From Deinococcus koreensis (GTDB lineage Bacteria > Deinococcota > Deinococci > Deinococcales > Deinococcaceae): 64,000 bases of DNA. Below, piece after piece: positions 27,428-42,870 of the stretch. The notes under the pieces are model-generated. The model was not told the DNA's origin. It was given only the letters and a program-made list of their open reading frames with translations, and did no database searches. Location of the stretch: NCBI RefSeq assembly GCF_002901445.1, contig NZ_PPPD01000001.1:2206001-2270000 (forward strand). Reading direction: 5' to 3'. Positions within the stretch are counted from its first letter, which is position 1; every line of letters begins with the position of its first letter. The translations under genes and the position numbers were made by a program.

Positions 27428-27872
27428 TCACGAAATGCCGTCCCATTCGTCTTCGATTGTAGGAATAGTTGGAGACAGGAAGGGGTCAAAACGTGTCGTT
27501 AACTCCCCACGGGCCATCACTATGACCTGAAAGTTATTTGCCTCAGCAGGCGGGTCACCCTCGTCATCTCGCCAATAAAGTAGGCCAAACGAGCCAGGGG
27601 CCTCACGGCAAATCCACTCCAAAAGGGTTTGAATGTCATCCCAATATGAAGATCGGTGGTTTTTGTGACCGCGTAAGTGTATAAAACATGAACCATTCAT
27701 ATAACCGATGTCTAGCACAGCGTTTTGATCGGATTGAACGTGATGTGATGAGTTGTTCACTGTCCACTGGAATCCACCAGTCAACCGTTCGAGGCCACCG
27801 AAGATCTCGTTTTCCCTACTATTTTCTCCAGGCCATTGAGGGGACTCCCGAATATTGAACCAGCCGTGGAAC

Positions 27873-27880
<8 letters not shown>
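27428..27880 (-). CDS. Imm7-like immunity protein
   Basis: 150 residues beginning MFEFHGWFNIRES and containing LLYWRDDEGDPPAEANNFQVIVMARGE and FDPFLSPTIPTIEDEWD, which I recognise as the Imm7 family of polymorphic-toxin immunity proteins (recall, not a search). The gene is about 45% GC, far below its neighbours, suggesting recent transfer. It starts with GTG eight bases inside the 3' end of galE, so it should be co-translated with galE; AGGAAAGAG precedes the start. No matching toxin gene is in the window. Confidence 0.65.
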
Positions 27881-28874
<994 letters not shown>

Positions 28875-28905
28875 GGAGGTCAGGCTAGCAGGGGAGGCGC
28901 GCGGC

Positions 28906-29991
28906 CTAGCCGTCCGTCCCTATGAGTTCCGCAATGTTCCGCACGCCGTCGCGCTCCAGCATCCGGCTCAGGCCCCGGTTGAGTCCGCGCACCAGACCGG
29001 GGCCGCCGTACACCAGCGCGGTGTAGACCTCGACCAGATTCGCCCCGGCGCGCAGCTTGGCGTACACGTTCTCCGGCGTGAACACGCCGCCCACGCCGAC
29101 AATCGGCACGCGCCCACGGGTCAGGCGGTAGGCGTCCCGCACGAGCCCCGTCGAGCGCAGGGTCAGCGGCTGCCCGCTCAGGCCGCCCGCCTGCTCCCGG
29201 TGGGGGTGGCCCAGCCCCTCGCGGCTCAGGGTGGTGTTGGAGAGGATCAGGCCCTGGGCTCCAGCCTCCAGGGTGGCCCCTACGCTGGCCTCGAAGTCGG
29301 CGGGGTGCAGATCCGGGGCCAGTTTCACGAGGACAGGCGGGGCGCGCAGGGCCGCCACCCGGCCCGCCTCAACCTCCTGCACCACCGCGCGCACCAGGGC
29401 CCCCAGCTCGTCGGCGGCCTGGAGGGCGCGCAGCCCCGGCGTGTTCGGGCTGCTCACGTTGACCACGAAGGCGTCGGCCACGCCCTGCAGGGCCCGCACG
29501 CACTTCAGGTAGTCCAGGGTGGCCTCGTCGTTCCCTGTGGCCTTGTTCCGGCCGATGTTCACCCACACCGGCACGTCTCGCGTCCGCAGGGCCGCCAGCC
29601 GGGCGTGCAGGGCGGCGGCGCCCTCGTTGTTGAAGCCCATGCGGTTGATCAGCGCCTGATCGCTGGGCAGGCGGAACAGCCGGGGCCGGTCGTTGCCGCT
29701 CTGGGGCAGCGGCGTGACCGTACCGACCTCCAGAAAGCCGAAGCCCAGCGCGGCGAAGGCCGGCACCGCCACGCCGTTCTTGTCCAGCCCCGCCGCCAGC
29801 CCCACGGGCGAGGCGAAGGACTGCCCCCACAGGGTCTGCGAGAGCCGGGCGTCGGTCGGCGCGCTCAGGCGCCGGGCCAGGGCGGGCCAGGCGGGCACGC
29901 GCGAGGCGGCTTCAAGCGCCCTGATCGTCAGGTGGTGGGCGTCCTCGGCGTCGAGGCGGAAGAGCAGGGGTCGGGCGAGGCGGCGGTACAT
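28906..29991 (-). CDS. pyrD: Dihydroorotate dehydrogenase (quinone), class 2
   Basis: Fourth step of pyrimidine synthesis, membrane-associated and quinone-linked. 361 residues. The N-terminal RPLLFRLDAEDAHHLTIRALEA helix pair is the class 2 membrane/quinone-contact domain; GLAAGLDKNGVAVPA, EVGTVTPLPQSGNDRPRLFRLP, NRMGFNNEG, NVSSPNTPGLR (catalytic serine region) and VKLAPDL match the family. ATG at 29991 is eight bases after TATCCT; a TTG at 29994 is an alternative start. Confidence 0.95.
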   Translation of the reverse strand: MYRRLARPLLFRLDAEDAHHLTIRALEAASRVPAWPALARRLSAPTDARLSQTLWGQSFASPVGLAAGLDKNGVAVPAFAALGFGFLEVGTVTPLPQSGNDRPRLFRLPSDQALINRMGFNNEGAAALHARLAALRTRDVPVWVNIGRNKATGNDEATLDYLKCVRALQGVADAFVVNVSSPNTPGLRALQAADELGALVRAVVQEVEAGRVAALRAPPVLVKLAPDLHPADFEASVGATLEAGAQGLILSNTTLSREGLGHPHREQAGGLSGQPLTLRSTGLVRDAYRLTRGRVPIVGVGGVFTPENVYAKLRAGANLVEVYTALVYGGPGLVRGLNRGLSRMLERDGVRNIAELIGTDG

Positions 29992-30049
29992 CAATGCCCA
30001 GGATAGGGCGCTCTGGGGGTTATGAGGCTGTGGCTCAGAACCCGGGGGC

Positions 30050-30307
30050 TCAGCCCTCGGCCTCGCGGCTGATGGCGGCCTCTCCGCCGATGCGGGCGGA
30101 GGCGCGGGCCAGGGCCACCAGCACCACGATGGCCAGGACGGTCGCCAGGACGGCGTAGGTGTAGAGCCCCGCCAGACTCTCGCCGGTATTGAACAGCACC
30201 TTCAGGGTGGTCTTGATCGCCTCGTTCCAGGCCAGGGCCGCCACGAGGCCCAGGCTGGCGCTCGCCAGCGTGATCATGGTCTGCAGCATCGCGCGTGAAT
30301 TGTTCAT
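30050..30307 (-). CDS. DUF5654 family small membrane protein
   Basis: 85 residues with two membrane helices (MITLASASLGLVAALAWNEAI and YAVLATVLAIVVLVALAR) flanking a short loop. The phrase SLGLVAALAWNEAIK is typical of DUF5654, a two-helix family of unknown function. AAGGA precedes the ATG. It stands between pyrD and the Rrf2 regulator on the same strand. Confidence 0.75.
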   Translation of the reverse strand: MNNSRAMLQTMITLASASLGLVAALAWNEAIKTTLKVLFNTGESLAGLYTYAVLATVLAIVVLVALARASARIGGEAAISREAEG

Positions 30308-30370
30308 TGATCCTTCATAACAGGCCGGAGGCGGCCTGACAATCGGGCAAATGGGGGGAGCAGCGACGGG

Positions 30371-30832
<462 letters not shown>

Positions 30833-31038
30833 GGGGCCAGTCTAGCGCTTAATTCCGGGTGGAGTGTAGGGATTTAGGGGATTGTGGCTAGGAAGGCCGC
30901 TACACCGACGCTGCGCCTTCGGGGAGCGTCCTCCGATCGGAGGTGATGCCTCCGCCCTGGCCGCGTCGGTCGCTGCTCAAATCCCTCTCTGTGTTCAGGA
31001 TGACTACTGTGCTGACGCTTGCGTACAGCTCATGACCC

Positions 31039-31070
31039 AAAAAAAGGAGCGCCGGGGAGTATCCGGCGCC
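31039..31070 (-). terminator. Terminator of the stress-protein gene
   Basis: On the minus strand GCGCCGG and CCGGCGC (31049-31055 / 31063-31069) form a stem followed shortly by seven Ts (31039-31045). It lies just after the general-stress-like gene. Confidence 0.75.
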
Positions 31071-31091
31071 ACTCTTCCCGCAATTGTCTGC

Positions 31092-31691
31092 TCAGTGCCC
31101 GTTCTGGCCGCTGCGCTCGCTGCTCAGGCGCCCGCCCCCCTGCACGTCGTCCAGCCTGACCGCGCCGTGGCGTTTCATCAGGCTCAGGGCCTCGTCGCCG
31201 CGGGCGCCGCTGGGATCGCGGGCGATGACCAGGGTGTGGCCGCTACGCAGGGCCGCCTGGAAGCGCTCGGCCTGCGAGGCCGGCACGCCCATGGCGCGCA
31301 GCAGTTTCACGTAGTCGCCGTGGTCGCTGCCGGCCAGCGCGCCGAAGAGCCCGCCCAGCGCCCCGCCGCCGATGACCCCGAACAACATGCCGTACAGCCC
31401 GCCCACGTGCAGCGAGTTGGTGGCCGGAATGATCCACAGCAGGAACCAGATCGGCACGGTCAGCACCAGGCCGGCGGCGATGCCCACCAGGGCGCCCTTG
31501 ATCACGCTGCCCGAGCCGCCGGGAGCGCCCGCCTCGGGGCTCACGCCGGTCGCCTGCGCGATGGTGTCCTCGGCCACCACATCCGACAGGGCGAAGCCCA
31601 GGTGATCGCGTTCGAACCCGCGTGATTTCAGGGCCTCCAGAGCAGTCTGGGCCTGCGAGGGCTCGCGGAAGAGGGCAACGACGCTTTCCAT
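31092..31691 (-). CDS. General stress protein 17M-like membrane protein
   Basis: 199 residues. The N-terminal VVALFREPSQAQTALEALKSRGFERDHLGF resembles the YflT/GSP17M stress-protein domain. Two glycine-rich hydrophobic segments follow (SVIKGALVGIAAGLVLTVPIWFLLWII and GGLYGMLFGVIGGGALGGLFGALAG), then a second alpha/beta segment (DYVKLLRAMGVPASQAERFQAALRSGHTLVIA). Function is unknown beyond stress association in relatives. AGGG is the only start signal seen. Confidence 0.7.
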   Translation of the reverse strand: MESVVALFREPSQAQTALEALKSRGFERDHLGFALSDVVAEDTIAQATGVSPEAGAPGGSGSVIKGALVGIAAGLVLTVPIWFLLWIIPATNSLHVGGLYGMLFGVIGGGALGGLFGALAGSDHGDYVKLLRAMGVPASQAERFQAALRSGHTLVIARDPSGARGDEALSLMKRHGAVRLDDVQGGGRLSSERSGQNGH

Positions 31692-31848
31692 ACCCTAGAT
31701 GTTTAGCATGTCGGGCCCCCGGGCGGGGAGGGACAAACGCGCCGGACGCTGAGCGTTCTTTTGCCTTTGGGGGCCTCGTCGGGGGAAGAGGGACGTCCGG
31801 GCGCTCCACAGGTACGTTTGCCTGCCAGGCGCTCCCTATACTGCGGAC

Positions 31849-32823
31849 ATGACCGCCAGGGCAGCTCTCAGCGTGCCGGACGCCGCCTTCGAGGCGCGGC
31901 TGCGCGAGGTGCTGCGTTCGAAGGTGGAATTCATCGAACTGATCGGAGAGGATCTGGTCGCGGCCGGCGGCAAGCGCACCCGGCCGCTGATCACCTTCCT
32001 GTCGGCGCAGCTGCTGGGCGCCTCGCCCGGCGGGCCGGACTGGAAGTATGTGCAGGACGTCGGCGTGTGCGTGGAGCTGCTGCACTCGGCCTCACTGCTG
32101 CACGACGACCTGATCGACGACGCCGACACCCGGCGCGGGCATCAGGCGGCCTTCCGGCGGTTTGGCAACGTGGTCAGCGTGATGAGCGGCGACTTCATGC
32201 TCTCGCGGCTGCTGATGCTGCTCTCGCAGATGCCGGGCAGCGCGCCCCTGACCCGCGCCTTCGGCGAGACCGCCTCGGTGATCTGCGAGGGCGAGGTGCT
32301 GCAGTTTCAGGTCGCGGCCTATCAGGACTACTCGCTGGAGCACTACCTGAGCGTGATCCACGGCAAGACGGCCGCCCTGACCGAACTGGCCGCCCGCAGC
32401 CCGGCGCTGCTGCTGGGTGCCCGGCCCGAACAGGCCCAGGCCCTGGCGACCTTCGGCCTGGAATACGGCCTGGCCTTCCAGATGCAGGACGACCTGCTCG
32501 ACCTGGCCGGCGAGGAGGCGCTCATCGGCAAGCCCGTGGGCGGCGATCTGCGCGAGGGCAAGGCAACCCTGCCGCTGCTCTACCTGCTGGACGGCCCGCA
32601 CGGCGCCGAGGTGCGCGCCGTGCTGGAGCGCCGCGCCGCCCAGGACGGCGACGTCGCCCGCGTGCGTGAGCTGGCCGTGCAGGGCGGCGCCTTTACGCGC
32701 ACCCGTGAGGAAATCCGCCGCCGCGCCGCGCTGGCTGCCGCCGCCCTGGGGGTCTTCCCGCCCTCCGAGGCCCGCGAGGGGCTGGAACGGCTGGCTCATA
32801 AGGAGATCGAACGCGCCCGGTAA
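31849..32823 (+). CDS. Polyprenyl diphosphate synthase
   Basis: Trans-type prenyl chain elongation, probably making the menaquinone side chain or a carotenoid precursor. 324 residues. First aspartate-rich motif DDLIDDADTRRG with LHD just before, GKTAALTELAA, and second motif MQDDLLDLAGEEALIGKPVGGDLREGKATLPLLYLL are intact. TATACT (31837-31842) is six bases from the ATG with no ribosome site, the clearest leaderless promoter here. Product chain length cannot be deduced with certainty. Confidence 0.92.
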   Translation: MTARAALSVPDAAFEARLREVLRSKVEFIELIGEDLVAAGGKRTRPLITFLSAQLLGASPGGPDWKYVQDVGVCVELLHSASLLHDDLIDDADTRRGHQAAFRRFGNVVSVMSGDFMLSRLLMLLSQMPGSAPLTRAFGETASVICEGEVLQFQVAAYQDYSLEHYLSVIHGKTAALTELAARSPALLLGARPEQAQALATFGLEYGLAFQMQDDLLDLAGEEALIGKPVGGDLREGKATLPLLYLLDGPHGAEVRAVLERRAAQDGDVARVRELAVQGGAFTRTREEIRRRAALAAAALGVFPPSEAREGLERLAHKEIERAR

Positions 32824-33327
32824 AGGCGGCGCCTTCAACCTGCGCTCAACCTATGCCTGTCATCACCGCGCTTGATGGATCCGTGCCTGTCCCTCTGAAC
32901 CCCCACACGGTCTCCCTGAACGGAGTGGAGGGTATCGCCCAGGCCTGCCCGAGTTTCCCGCATCGGCCCGATCCGATCTCCAGTCAGGTTCGCGTGGCCC
33001 CGTCCTGATCCGGTGGACGGCCGCTCCTCCCCGTCGCCTGGCAATCGCCAGGTTCGCCTGCCCTCCTGCACGCATCCCGATACTGGAACCGCTTCCCCTG
33101 CAGCGCGTGTCTGTCGCTGAAAAAGGCGGCAGCCCGGTGGGGTTGACGCTGACCTCACGGCCCGGCTAGAACGGTGGACGGTTTGAGCATCCAGACCTAC
33201 CCGGAGCACCCTCCTTTGCCCTCTCAGGTTGTCTATGCGAGTCGGGCGGGGCGTGTATGCTTCGGGGGTCAGCAAAGCCATCCAGAGCGCCGCGTACCGT
33301 CGTGGCCGGCAAGAAGGAGACCCACAC
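32824..33327. other. 504-base intergenic region with candidate gdh promoter
   Basis: No gene is supported. TTGACG (33143-33148) and TAGAAC (33167-33172), 18 bases apart, form a plausible promoter for the glutamate dehydrogenase genes and would give a leader of about 150 bases. Nothing resembling a known riboswitch was recognised. Confidence 0.4.
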
Positions 33328-34572
<1,245 letters not shown>

Positions 34573-34577
34573 AGCGG

Positions 34578-34662
34578 TGAGCTCTGGGCTCTGAGCTTTG
34601 AGCCAGAAGCCCGACACCTCCCCTTCGGACAGATCTTTTTCCCTTTCATAGCCCAGAGCTCA
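34578..34662. repeat. Inverted repeat between the gdh genes
   Basis: TGAGCTCTGGGCT (34578-34590) and its exact complement AGCCCAGAGCTCA (34650-34662) enclose 59 bases that include further GAGCT-type repeats. It could be a hairpin moderating expression between gdhA and gdhB. Confidence 0.5.
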
Positions 34663-34700
34663 TAGCTCCTCACCCATCGCCCCTCCGAAGGAGGCCCCCC

Positions 34701-36017
34701 ATGACCGCCACGCAAGACCCCAAAACCCCCAAAGACCTGGGGCCGCACGCCATCCCCAGTTACCTCGACCCCAACAACATCGGCCCCTACGAGATCTTTC
34801 TGGAGCAGGTGAACCGCGTCACGCCGTACCTGGGCAAGCTGGCCTTCTGGGTCGAGACGCTCAAGCGGCCCAAGCGGATTCTCGTGGTGGACATCCCGGT
34901 GCACCTCGACGACGGCTCGGTGGCGCACTTCGAGGGCTACCGCGTGCAGCACAACACCTCGCGCGGGCCGGCCAAGGGGGGCGTGCGCTACCACCAGGAC
35001 GTGACCCTGAGTGAAGTGATGGCGCTCTCGGCCTGGATGACGGTCAAGAACGCGGCCGTGAACCTGCCCTACGGCGGCGGCAAGGGCGGCATCCGCCTCG
35101 ACCCGCGCAAGTACTCCACAGGCGAGCTGGAGCGCATCACGCGGCGCTACACCTCCGAGATCGGCCTGATCATCGGCCCGGACAAGGACATCCCCGCGCC
35201 CGACGTGAACACCGGCCCGCAGACCATGGCCTGGATGATGGACACCTACTCGATGAACGTGGGCCGCACCGCCACCGGAGTGGTGACCGGCAAGCCCGTG
35301 GCGCTGGGCGGCTCGCTGGGCCGCGCCGACGCGACCGGACGCGGCGTGTTCGTGACCGGCGCCGAGGCCATGAAGAAGCTGGGGATGCCCATGGAGGGCG
35401 CCCGCATCGCCGTGCAGGGCTTCGGCAACGTGGGCGAGGCCGCCGCGCGCATCTTCCATGAACACGGCGCGAAGATCGTCGCCATTCAGGACGTGACCGG
35501 CACCATCGCCAGCGAGGCCGGCATCGACCCCGGCGTGGCCCTGGAGCACCTGCGCCGCACCGGCAAGATCACCGACCTGCCGGGTAGCGAGGAAATCACC
35601 CGTGACGAGTTCTGGGGCGTGGACTGCGACGTGCTGATTCCCGCCGCGCTGGAAAAGCAGATCACCCTGCACAACGCCAACCGCATCAAGGCCCGCCTGA
35701 TCATCGAGGGCGCCAACGGCCCCACCATCCCCGCCGCCGACGACCTGCTGGCCGACAAGGGCGTGACCGTGGTGCCCGACGTACTCGCCAACGCGGGCGG
35801 CGTGACGGTCTCGTACTTCGAGTGGGTGCAGGACTTCTCCTCCTTCTTCTGGACGGAGGACGAGATCAACAAACGCCTCGACCGCATCATGAGTGAGGCC
35901 TTCCAGAGCCTCTGGGCCGTCAAGGAGCAGCACGGCGTGACCCTGCGGACGGCGGTGTACATCGTGGCCTGTACGCGCGTGCTGGAAGCCCGGGCTTTGC
36001 GGGGGCTGTACCCGTGA
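34701..36017 (+). CDS. gdhB: Glutamate dehydrogenase, catalytic
   Basis: 438 residues, typical hexameric GDH. All substrate residues are present: RGPAKGGVR (K92), [11 protein letters not shown] (K116), YGGGKGG (catalytic K128), APDVNT (catalytic Asp) and the serine in VTVSYFEW. The nucleotide-binding loop is [12 protein letters not shown]. It interconverts glutamate and 2-oxoglutarate plus ammonia; cofactor preference is not certain. GAAGGAGG precedes the ATG. Downstream of the degenerate paralog gdhA, likely forming a hetero-oligomer. Confidence 0.95.
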   Translation: MTATQDPKTPKDLGPHAIPSYLDPNNIGPYEIFLEQVNRVTPYLGKLAFWVETLKRPKRILVVDIPVHLDDGSVAHFEGYRVQHNTSRGPAKGGVRYHQDVTLSEVMALSAWMTVKNAAVNLPYGGGKGGIRLDPRKYSTGELERITRRYTSEIGLIIGPDKDIPAPDVNTGPQTMAWMMDTYSMNVGRTATGVVTGKPVALGGSLGRADATGRGVFVTGAEAMKKLGMPMEGARIAVQGFGNVGEAAARIFHEHGAKIVAIQDVTGTIASEAGIDPGVALEHLRRTGKITDLPGSEEITRDEFWGVDCDVLIPAALEKQITLHNANRIKARLIIEGANGPTIPAADDLLADKGVTVVPDVLANAGGVTVSYFEWVQDFSSFFWTEDEINKRLDRIMSEAFQSLWAVKEQHGVTLRTAVYIVACTRVLEARALRGLYP

Positions 36018-36037
36018 GGATGTAGAAGGTCTATGGA

Positions 36038-36074
36038 TGATGGTCGATGGAGAAGCACGTTCCATCGACCATCA
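36038..36074. terminator. Hairpin between convergent gdhB and panB
   Basis: A perfect 14-base inverted repeat, TGATGGTCGATGGA (36038-36051) and its complement (36061-36074), with a 9-base loop. No T run follows, so termination is probable rather than certain. Part of the left arm recurs after the cytochrome oxidase gene (46825-46835). Confidence 0.55.
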
Positions 36075-36090
36075 CCTTTCGGCCATTCCC

Positions 36091-36912
<822 letters not shown>

Positions 36913-37029
36913 AGGCGGAGGGTAGCAAAGGGGCAGCCGGGACAGGGCCCTGCCCGCTGCCGTGAGGCCCACCCACCGCCCGCCCCACCTGCCGGGGTGC
37001 GACCACCGGCGCTGCCTTATGCTGGATGT

Positions 37030-38919
37030 ATGCCTTCACACGATGCTGCCCCAGCGGTCTCCGGGCCTCCGCAGCAGGAGGGGCGGGCGGCAGAGCGCTC
37101 GGAACTGCACGCGCGGGCCTGGTGGCGGGTCACCCAGGCGCTGGGCGGGGCCACCCTGCCCGACGAGGTGATCCGGGTGGTCGTGCAGGAGGGGGTGCGG
37201 GCCATGGGCGCCGACGCCGGCTCGGTGATGCTGGTCAGCGCCACCGCCGAGGAGCTGGTGATCCAGGGTTCGGTGGGCTACGACGCCGATCTGATCGACC
37301 TCTGGCGTCATCTGCCGCTCTCCCGGCACACCCCCGCGACGGTGGCCTTCACCAGCCGTACGCCGGTTCTGATCGAGACCATGCAGCAGGCGCTCGAGGC
37401 TTACCCGGTGCTCGCCCCGGTGCTGCGCGCGACCACCGGCAGTCTGGCCGCCCTGCCGCTGCTGGTCTCCGACCGGAGTCTCGGGGTGCTGACGCTGTCG
37501 TTCGCGCAGACGCGCTCCTTCGACGACACCGACCGCACCTTCCTGCTCTCGCTGGCGGCCCAGTGCGCGCAGGCCCTGCAGCGCAGCGCGGCGCTGCGGG
37601 AAGCCGAGGTGCTGAACACCCAGCTGTCGTTCCTGGCCGAGGCCAGCGCGGTGCTGGGCCGCTCGCTCGACCTGACCACCACGCTGGACAGCATCGCGCG
37701 CCTCACCGTGCCCCGCCTGACCGACTGGTGCGTGATCCACCTACCTGCCCCGGAAGGGCGGCTCAGGCCGGTGACGGTGGTGCATCAGGATCCGCAGATG
37801 GCCACGTTCCTGCGCGAGTTCATCGAGCGCTACCCCTCGACGGTCGACAGTGAAGGCAGTGTGGGGCGGGTGTTCCGGAGCGGTGAAGCCGAGGTCATGA
37901 CCGAGATCAGTGACGACCTGATCGAGGCCATGCCGATGTCCGAGACCTGGAAGGGCGAGATTCGCCGTCTTCAGATGCGCTCCGTGATCACCGTGCCCAT
38001 GAAGGCCAGCGGCACGGTGGTCGGCGTGCTCGGCATGGCGAGAACCAGCCTGGAGCGGGCCTACACCCAGGGCGATCTGGCCTTCGCCCAGGAGGTCGCG
38101 GCCCGTGCCGGTAACGCCGTGGAGCACGCCCGGCTCTACCAGCAGCTGCAGCAGGAGCTGGCCGAGCGCAAGCGGGCGCAGCAGGCCCTGGACGCGGCCA
38201 ACGCCCACCTGGAGGAGCGGGTCGAGGAGCGCACCCGCGAACTGGCCGAGGTCAACGAGGAACTGCGCGCCTTCACCTACTCCGCCTCCCACGACCTGCG
38301 AACCCCGATGCGCCACATCAGCAGCTTCGCGGACATCCTCGAGCGGCGCTGGGACGGCTCGGACGAGCGCTCACGGGCGGCGCTGGGACAGATCCAGCAG
38401 GCGGCCCGGCGGATGCACGCGATCATCGACGGCCTGCTGAGCCTGTCGAGGTCCAGTCAGCTGGCCCTGGAACCGGCCCCGGTGGCGCTGGGCCCACTGG
38501 TGCAGGGAGCCATCGGCGCGCTGGAGCTGGAAACCCAGGGCCGCTCCATCGAGTGGCGGGTCTCGGCCCTGCCGGAGGTGCCGGGCGACTCCGGCCTGCT
38601 CTCGCTCGTGCTTCAGAACCTGCTGAGCAACGCGGTCAAGTACACGCAGCGCGAGCCCAACGCCGTGATCGAGGTGTCCGCCGAAACCCAGAGCGGCGAG
38701 GTGAGCGTGACCGTGCGCGACAACGGCGTGGGCTTCGATCCCGCCTACGCCCACAAACTGTTCCAGCCCTTCCAGCGCCTCCACCATCCGTCCGAGTTCG
38801 AGGGCACCGGGATCGGGCTGGCCACCGTGCGGCGCATCGTCTCGCGGCACGGCGGGCGGGTGTGGGCCCAGAGCATGCCGGGTCAGGGGGCCACCTTCTC
38901 GTTCAGTCTGCCGCTGTAG
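37030..38919 (+). CDS. Sensor histidine kinase with two GAF domains
   Basis: 629 residues, soluble. Two GAF-type domains (~25-190 and ~205-365) are followed by a coiled coil ([46 protein letters not shown]), the phosphoacceptor box [21 protein letters not shown], and an HATPase domain with N-box [11 protein letters not shown]1 DNGVGFDPA and G2 [13 protein letters not shown]. The C-terminal half resembles phytochrome-type kinases, but no chromophore-binding cysteine was recognised. Ligand unknown; no response regulator is adjacent. TATGCT (37018-37023) is six bases before the ATG. Confidence 0.88.
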   Translation: MPSHDAAPAVSGPPQQEGRAAERSELHARAWWRVTQALGGATLPDEVIRVVVQEGVRAMGADAGSVMLVSATAEELVIQGSVGYDADLIDLWRHLPLSRHTPATVAFTSRTPVLIETMQQALEAYPVLAPVLRATTGSLAALPLLVSDRSLGVLTLSFAQTRSFDDTDRTFLLSLAAQCAQALQRSAALREAEVLNTQLSFLAEASAVLGRSLDLTTTLDSIARLTVPRLTDWCVIHLPAPEGRLRPVTVVHQDPQMATFLREFIERYPSTVDSEGSVGRVFRSGEAEVMTEISDDLIEAMPMSETWKGEIRRLQMRSVITVPMKASGTVVGVLGMARTSLERAYTQGDLAFAQEVAARAGNAVEHARLYQQLQQELAERKRAQQALDAANAHLEERVEERTRELAEVNEELRAFTYSASHDLRTPMRHISSFADILERRWDGSDERSRAALGQIQQAARRMHAIIDGLLSLSRSSQLALEPAPVALGPLVQGAIGALELETQGRSIEWRVSALPEVPGDSGLLSLVLQNLLSNAVKYTQREPNAVIEVSAETQSGEVSVTVRDNGVGFDPAYAHKLFQPFQRLHHPSEFEGTGIGLATVRRIVSRHGGRVWAQSMPGQGATFSFSLPL

Positions 38920-38942
38920 TCCTGCCGCTATAGGCCGGAAGC

Positions 38943-40199
38943 TCAGTCCTCGGCCACGTCCGTCAGATCCATCGCCCGCAGTTCGGGGGCCAGATACGCG
39001 GTCACGGCCACCACGACCAGGGTCACGATCCCGCCCAGCCACACCGAGCGGGCGGTGCCCAGCAGCCGGGCGGCCACGCCGCTCTCGAAGGCCCCCAGTT
39101 CGTTGCTGGCCCCGATGAACATGCCGCTCACCGCGTTCACCCGCCCGCGCATGTGGTCGGGCGCCCGGATCTGCAGGGTGGCGCTGCGGATCACCATGCT
39201 GATCCCGTCGAAGAGGCCGGCGGCCACGAGCGCGGCCACGCTCAGGGCGAAGTTCTTCGAGAGGCCGAAGACCAGCATGGACATCCCGAAGCCCGCCACC
39301 GCCGCCAGCAGCGTGCGCCCGGCGCCCTTGCCCGGCGGGTGCTTGGTGGCGTACAGCATGACCGCCAGCGCCCCCACGCTGGGCGCCGCGACCAGCACAC
39401 CGAGTCCCGTGGGCCCGGCCGCCAGGATGTCGGACGCGAAGATGGGCAGCAGGGCCACCGCGCCGCCAAACAGCACACTGAACAGGTCGAGGGCCATGGA
39501 GCCCACCAGCACCTGCCGCCGCATCACGAAGGCCAGCCCCGCCTTCACGCTGTCCCAGACCGGCTCGCCGGGAGTGAAGCGGGGTCTGGGTTTGGGCTTC
39601 ACGTAGGCCACGCAGGCCAGCGACACCACGAACAGCACGCCGCCGAACACGTAGGCGCCCGCCGCCCCGACCGAGGCGTACAGCACCCCACCCACCGCCG
39701 GCCCGGCGATGGCCGCCGCCTGCCACGCGCTGGAACGCCACGCCGAGGCCCGCAGCAGCAGTTCGCGCGGTACCACCTGCGCCTGGAAGGCGGGCAGCGC
39801 GGGGTCGGAGAAGCCGCGCGCCACCCCCAGTGTGAAGATCAGCGCCAGGATAGGCAGGATGCCGTGCTGAACGGCGTGTGGGGCGTACAGCGCGAAGCAG
39901 CCCGCGCAGACCACCTCGACGGAAATGGTGCCCAGCAGGATCAGGCGGCGGTCGCTCCGGTCGGCCACCACGCCACCGAAGAGGGCCAGGCTGAGCGCCG
40001 GAATGGCCTCGACCAGCCCCAGGATGCCCAGCGTCAGGGGGTCTTTGGTCAGCTGGTAGAGCTGGTAGGCCACCGTCAGGGCCACCGCGCGGCCCGCCAG
40101 GGTGGAGCACACGGCGGCCAGCAGCATGGCGCGGAATTCGGGGAGCGCCAGCACGGCGCGGCTGGAATCGGGGGCTGAAGAGTGGCGACTCGAACTCAC
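38943..40199 (-). CDS. MFS transporter
   Basis: 418 residues with about 12 hydrophobic segments and the MFS loop motif [15 protein letters not shown] between helices 2 and 3. It resembles the enterobactin exporter (EntS-like) MFS_3 group in its N-terminal half, but the substrate cannot be assigned. It starts with GTG six bases after TAGACT (40206-40211), the leaderless pattern. Its 3' end is 24 bases from the convergent histidine kinase. Confidence 0.82.
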   Translation of the reverse strand: MSSSRHSSAPDSSRAVLALPEFRAMLLAAVCSTLAGRAVALTVAYQLYQLTKDPLTLGILGLVEAIPALSLALFGGVVADRSDRRLILLGTISVEVVCAGCFALYAPHAVQHGILPILALIFTLGVARGFSDPALPAFQAQVVPRELLLRASAWRSSAWQAAAIAGPAVGGVLYASVGAAGAYVFGGVLFVVSLACVAYVKPKPRPRFTPGEPVWDSVKAGLAFVMRRQVLVGSMALDLFSVLFGGAVALLPIFASDILAAGPTGLGVLVAAPSVGALAVMLYATKHPPGKGAGRTLLAAVAGFGMSMLVFGLSKNFALSVAALVAAGLFDGISMVIRSATLQIRAPDHMRGRVNAVSGMFIGASNELGAFESGVAARLLGTARSVWLGGIVTLVVVAVTAYLAPELRAMDLTDVAED

Positions 40200-40256
40200 T
40201 GCGGCAGTCTAGGCCGGGCTCCAGGCCGATCTGGCGGCAGAGCTGATAGTCAGCCC

Positions 40257-40739
40257 TCAGCCCTTCACGACCTCGCCCCAGCGGCCCAGCACGAGGTAGA
40301 TGATCCAGCCGGTGACCGCCACGTACAGCCAGACCGGCACGGTCCAGCGCACCCAGGCGCGGTGCCTGTTGAACAGGCCGCGCGCCGCCGGGGCGTCGAT
40401 GTTGCCCAGGTTTCCGGCGGCCTTCAGGCCCTTCCAGGCGTTGTACAGCGCCCCCAGCGCCAGCGGCAGGTTCGCGGCGGCCAGGATGATGTGGCTGATC
40501 AGCAGGGCGAAGTACGCCGGGCGCCACTCGTCCGGCCCCACGTATTTCTTCTCGTAGCCCAGGCCCAGCCGGGTCAGGTACAGCACCAGGAAGATGGTCG
40601 CCAGGGCACTGGCCGTGAGCATGGCGCGCATATGCGCCTCCCGGTTCCCGTTCCGGATAAACAAGACGCCGACCACCAAGGCCAGCCCGCTCAGGACGAT
40701 CGTAATGACCGCCCACTGATTGATCGTTTGCGCCAACAC
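40257..40739 (-). CDS. DUF420 family membrane protein
   Basis: 160 residues with four membrane helices ([83 protein letters not shown]), matching DUF420 (YozB-like), a family usually found beside cytochrome oxidase assembly genes. It has conserved histidines in the helices that could bind heme or copper; that is inference. GTG at 40739 is chosen because TACACT (40746-40751) is exactly six bases upstream. Divergent from ctaA. Confidence 0.85.
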   Translation of the reverse strand: MLAQTINQWAVITIVLSGLALVVGVLFIRNGNREAHMRAMLTASALATIFLVLYLTRLGLGYEKKYVGPDEWRPAYFALLISHIILAAANLPLALGALYNAWKGLKAAGNLGNIDAPAARGLFNRHRAWVRWTVPVWLYVAVTGWIIYLVLGRWGEVVKG

Positions 40740-40918
40740 GGGATCAGTGTAGGGGTGGGGGGCAGGGCAGGTGTCCGTGCTCCGGGACACCGCACAGGTC
40801 GCAGGATGACCTGGTGGATGGCGCCTGCGCATCAGGGGACAATCCTCCGGCCCCCCCGGCGCCTAAAATGGCGCAGGACTTCGCCCCGTGGGCGGCGGAG
40901 GCAAGGGACGGTGAGGAA

Positions 40919-41902
40919 GTGAGTGGAACGTTGACGGTTCCCCGCGCGGTTGCGGGCGCCTGGTTGCCCCGGCTGGCGTGGGCGGCACTGATCTACAACG
41001 TGCTGGTGATCCTCTGGGGCGCGGTCGTGCGGATCACCGGGGCCGGCGCGGGCTGCGGCGAACACTGGCCGCTGTGCAACGGCGTGGTGGTGCCGCAGAG
41101 TCCCACCCTGCACACCGTCATCGAATTCAGCCACCGCCTGACCAGCGGCGCGAGCGGCCTGCTGGCGATCGGCCTGGTCGCGCTGGCGTTCCGGGTCACG
41201 GCCAGGGGGCATCCGGCGCGTTTCGGGGCGCTGCTCAGCCTGGGCCTGATCATCCTGGAGGGGCTGGTGGGCGGCGTACAGGTGCTGCTGGGCCTGACCG
41301 CCGACTCCACCGACCCGGCGCGCGGTTTCGTGCAGGGCGTCCACCTCGCCAACACCTTCCTGCTGCTGGGCGCGCTGCTGCTCACGGCGCTGTGGGTCTC
41401 GGGCGCCCCGGCCCCCCGGCTGCGCGCCCAGGGCTGGGTCGGCGCCTGGAGTTACCTGGCGCTGGGGCTGCTGCTGGTGCTGGGCATGGCGGGCGCGGTC
41501 ACGGCGCTGGGCGACCTGCTGTTCCTCCCGGCCGACGGCACGCCCATCGACACCGTGAAGCGCGACTTCGGGGCCACTGCCAGCGTGATCGAGAACCTGC
41601 GCGTGCTCCACCCCATGCTGGCGGTGCTGGTCAGCGCCTTTCTGGTGTGGCTGGGCGTGTTCCTGCGCCGCGAGCGGCCAGGGGCGGACGTAGCCCGCTG
41701 GAGCGGCGTGGTCTGGGGACTGGTCGCCGCCCAGATGGCGCTGGGCTTCCTGAACGTGGCCCTCAAGGCGCCGGGCTGGATGCAGCTCTCGCACCTGCTG
41801 CTGGCCTGCGTGCTGTGGCTGGCGACCGTGCGGCTGGTGTACGCGGCGCTGGTCGCCCCCCAGGCCCGTGCGGCGTCCGGCGGGCTGGAGGTGGGCGCGT
41901 GA
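40919..41902 (+). CDS. ctaA: Heme A synthase
   Basis: Oxidises heme O to heme A for the aa3-type oxidase, in the membrane. About 327 residues and eight hydrophobic segments. [20 protein letters not shown] carries the paired cysteines of the CtaA extracellular loop, EFSHRLTSG and GVHLANT and [10 protein letters not shown] and LSHLLLA the heme-ligand histidines. The start is uncertain: GTG 40919 with GAGGAA close by, or an in-frame ATG at 40868 that lies inside a TAAAAT (40864-40869) -10 candidate. ctaB follows immediately. Confidence 0.9.
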   Translation: MSGTLTVPRAVAGAWLPRLAWAALIYNVLVILWGAVVRITGAGAGCGEHWPLCNGVVVPQSPTLHTVIEFSHRLTSGASGLLAIGLVALAFRVTARGHPARFGALLSLGLIILEGLVGGVQVLLGLTADSTDPARGFVQGVHLANTFLLLGALLLTALWVSGAPAPRLRAQGWVGAWSYLALGLLLVLGMAGAVTALGDLLFLPADGTPIDTVKRDFGATASVIENLRVLHPMLAVLVSAFLVWLGVFLRRERPGADVARWSGVVWGLVAAQMALGFLNVALKAPGWMQLSHLLLACVLWLATVRLVYAALVAPQARAASGGLEVGA

Positions 41903-41958
41903 CCTCGGGCCGCGTGCAGACCCCGGAGGCCCGCCCCCCCTCTGATAGCGTGAAGGCT

Positions 41959-42870
<912 letters not shown>

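Noticed and set aside
32824..33327. A riboswitch or small gene ahead of gdhA
   Set aside because: No known aptamer pattern or codon-biased frame was visible; only a candidate promoter is reported.
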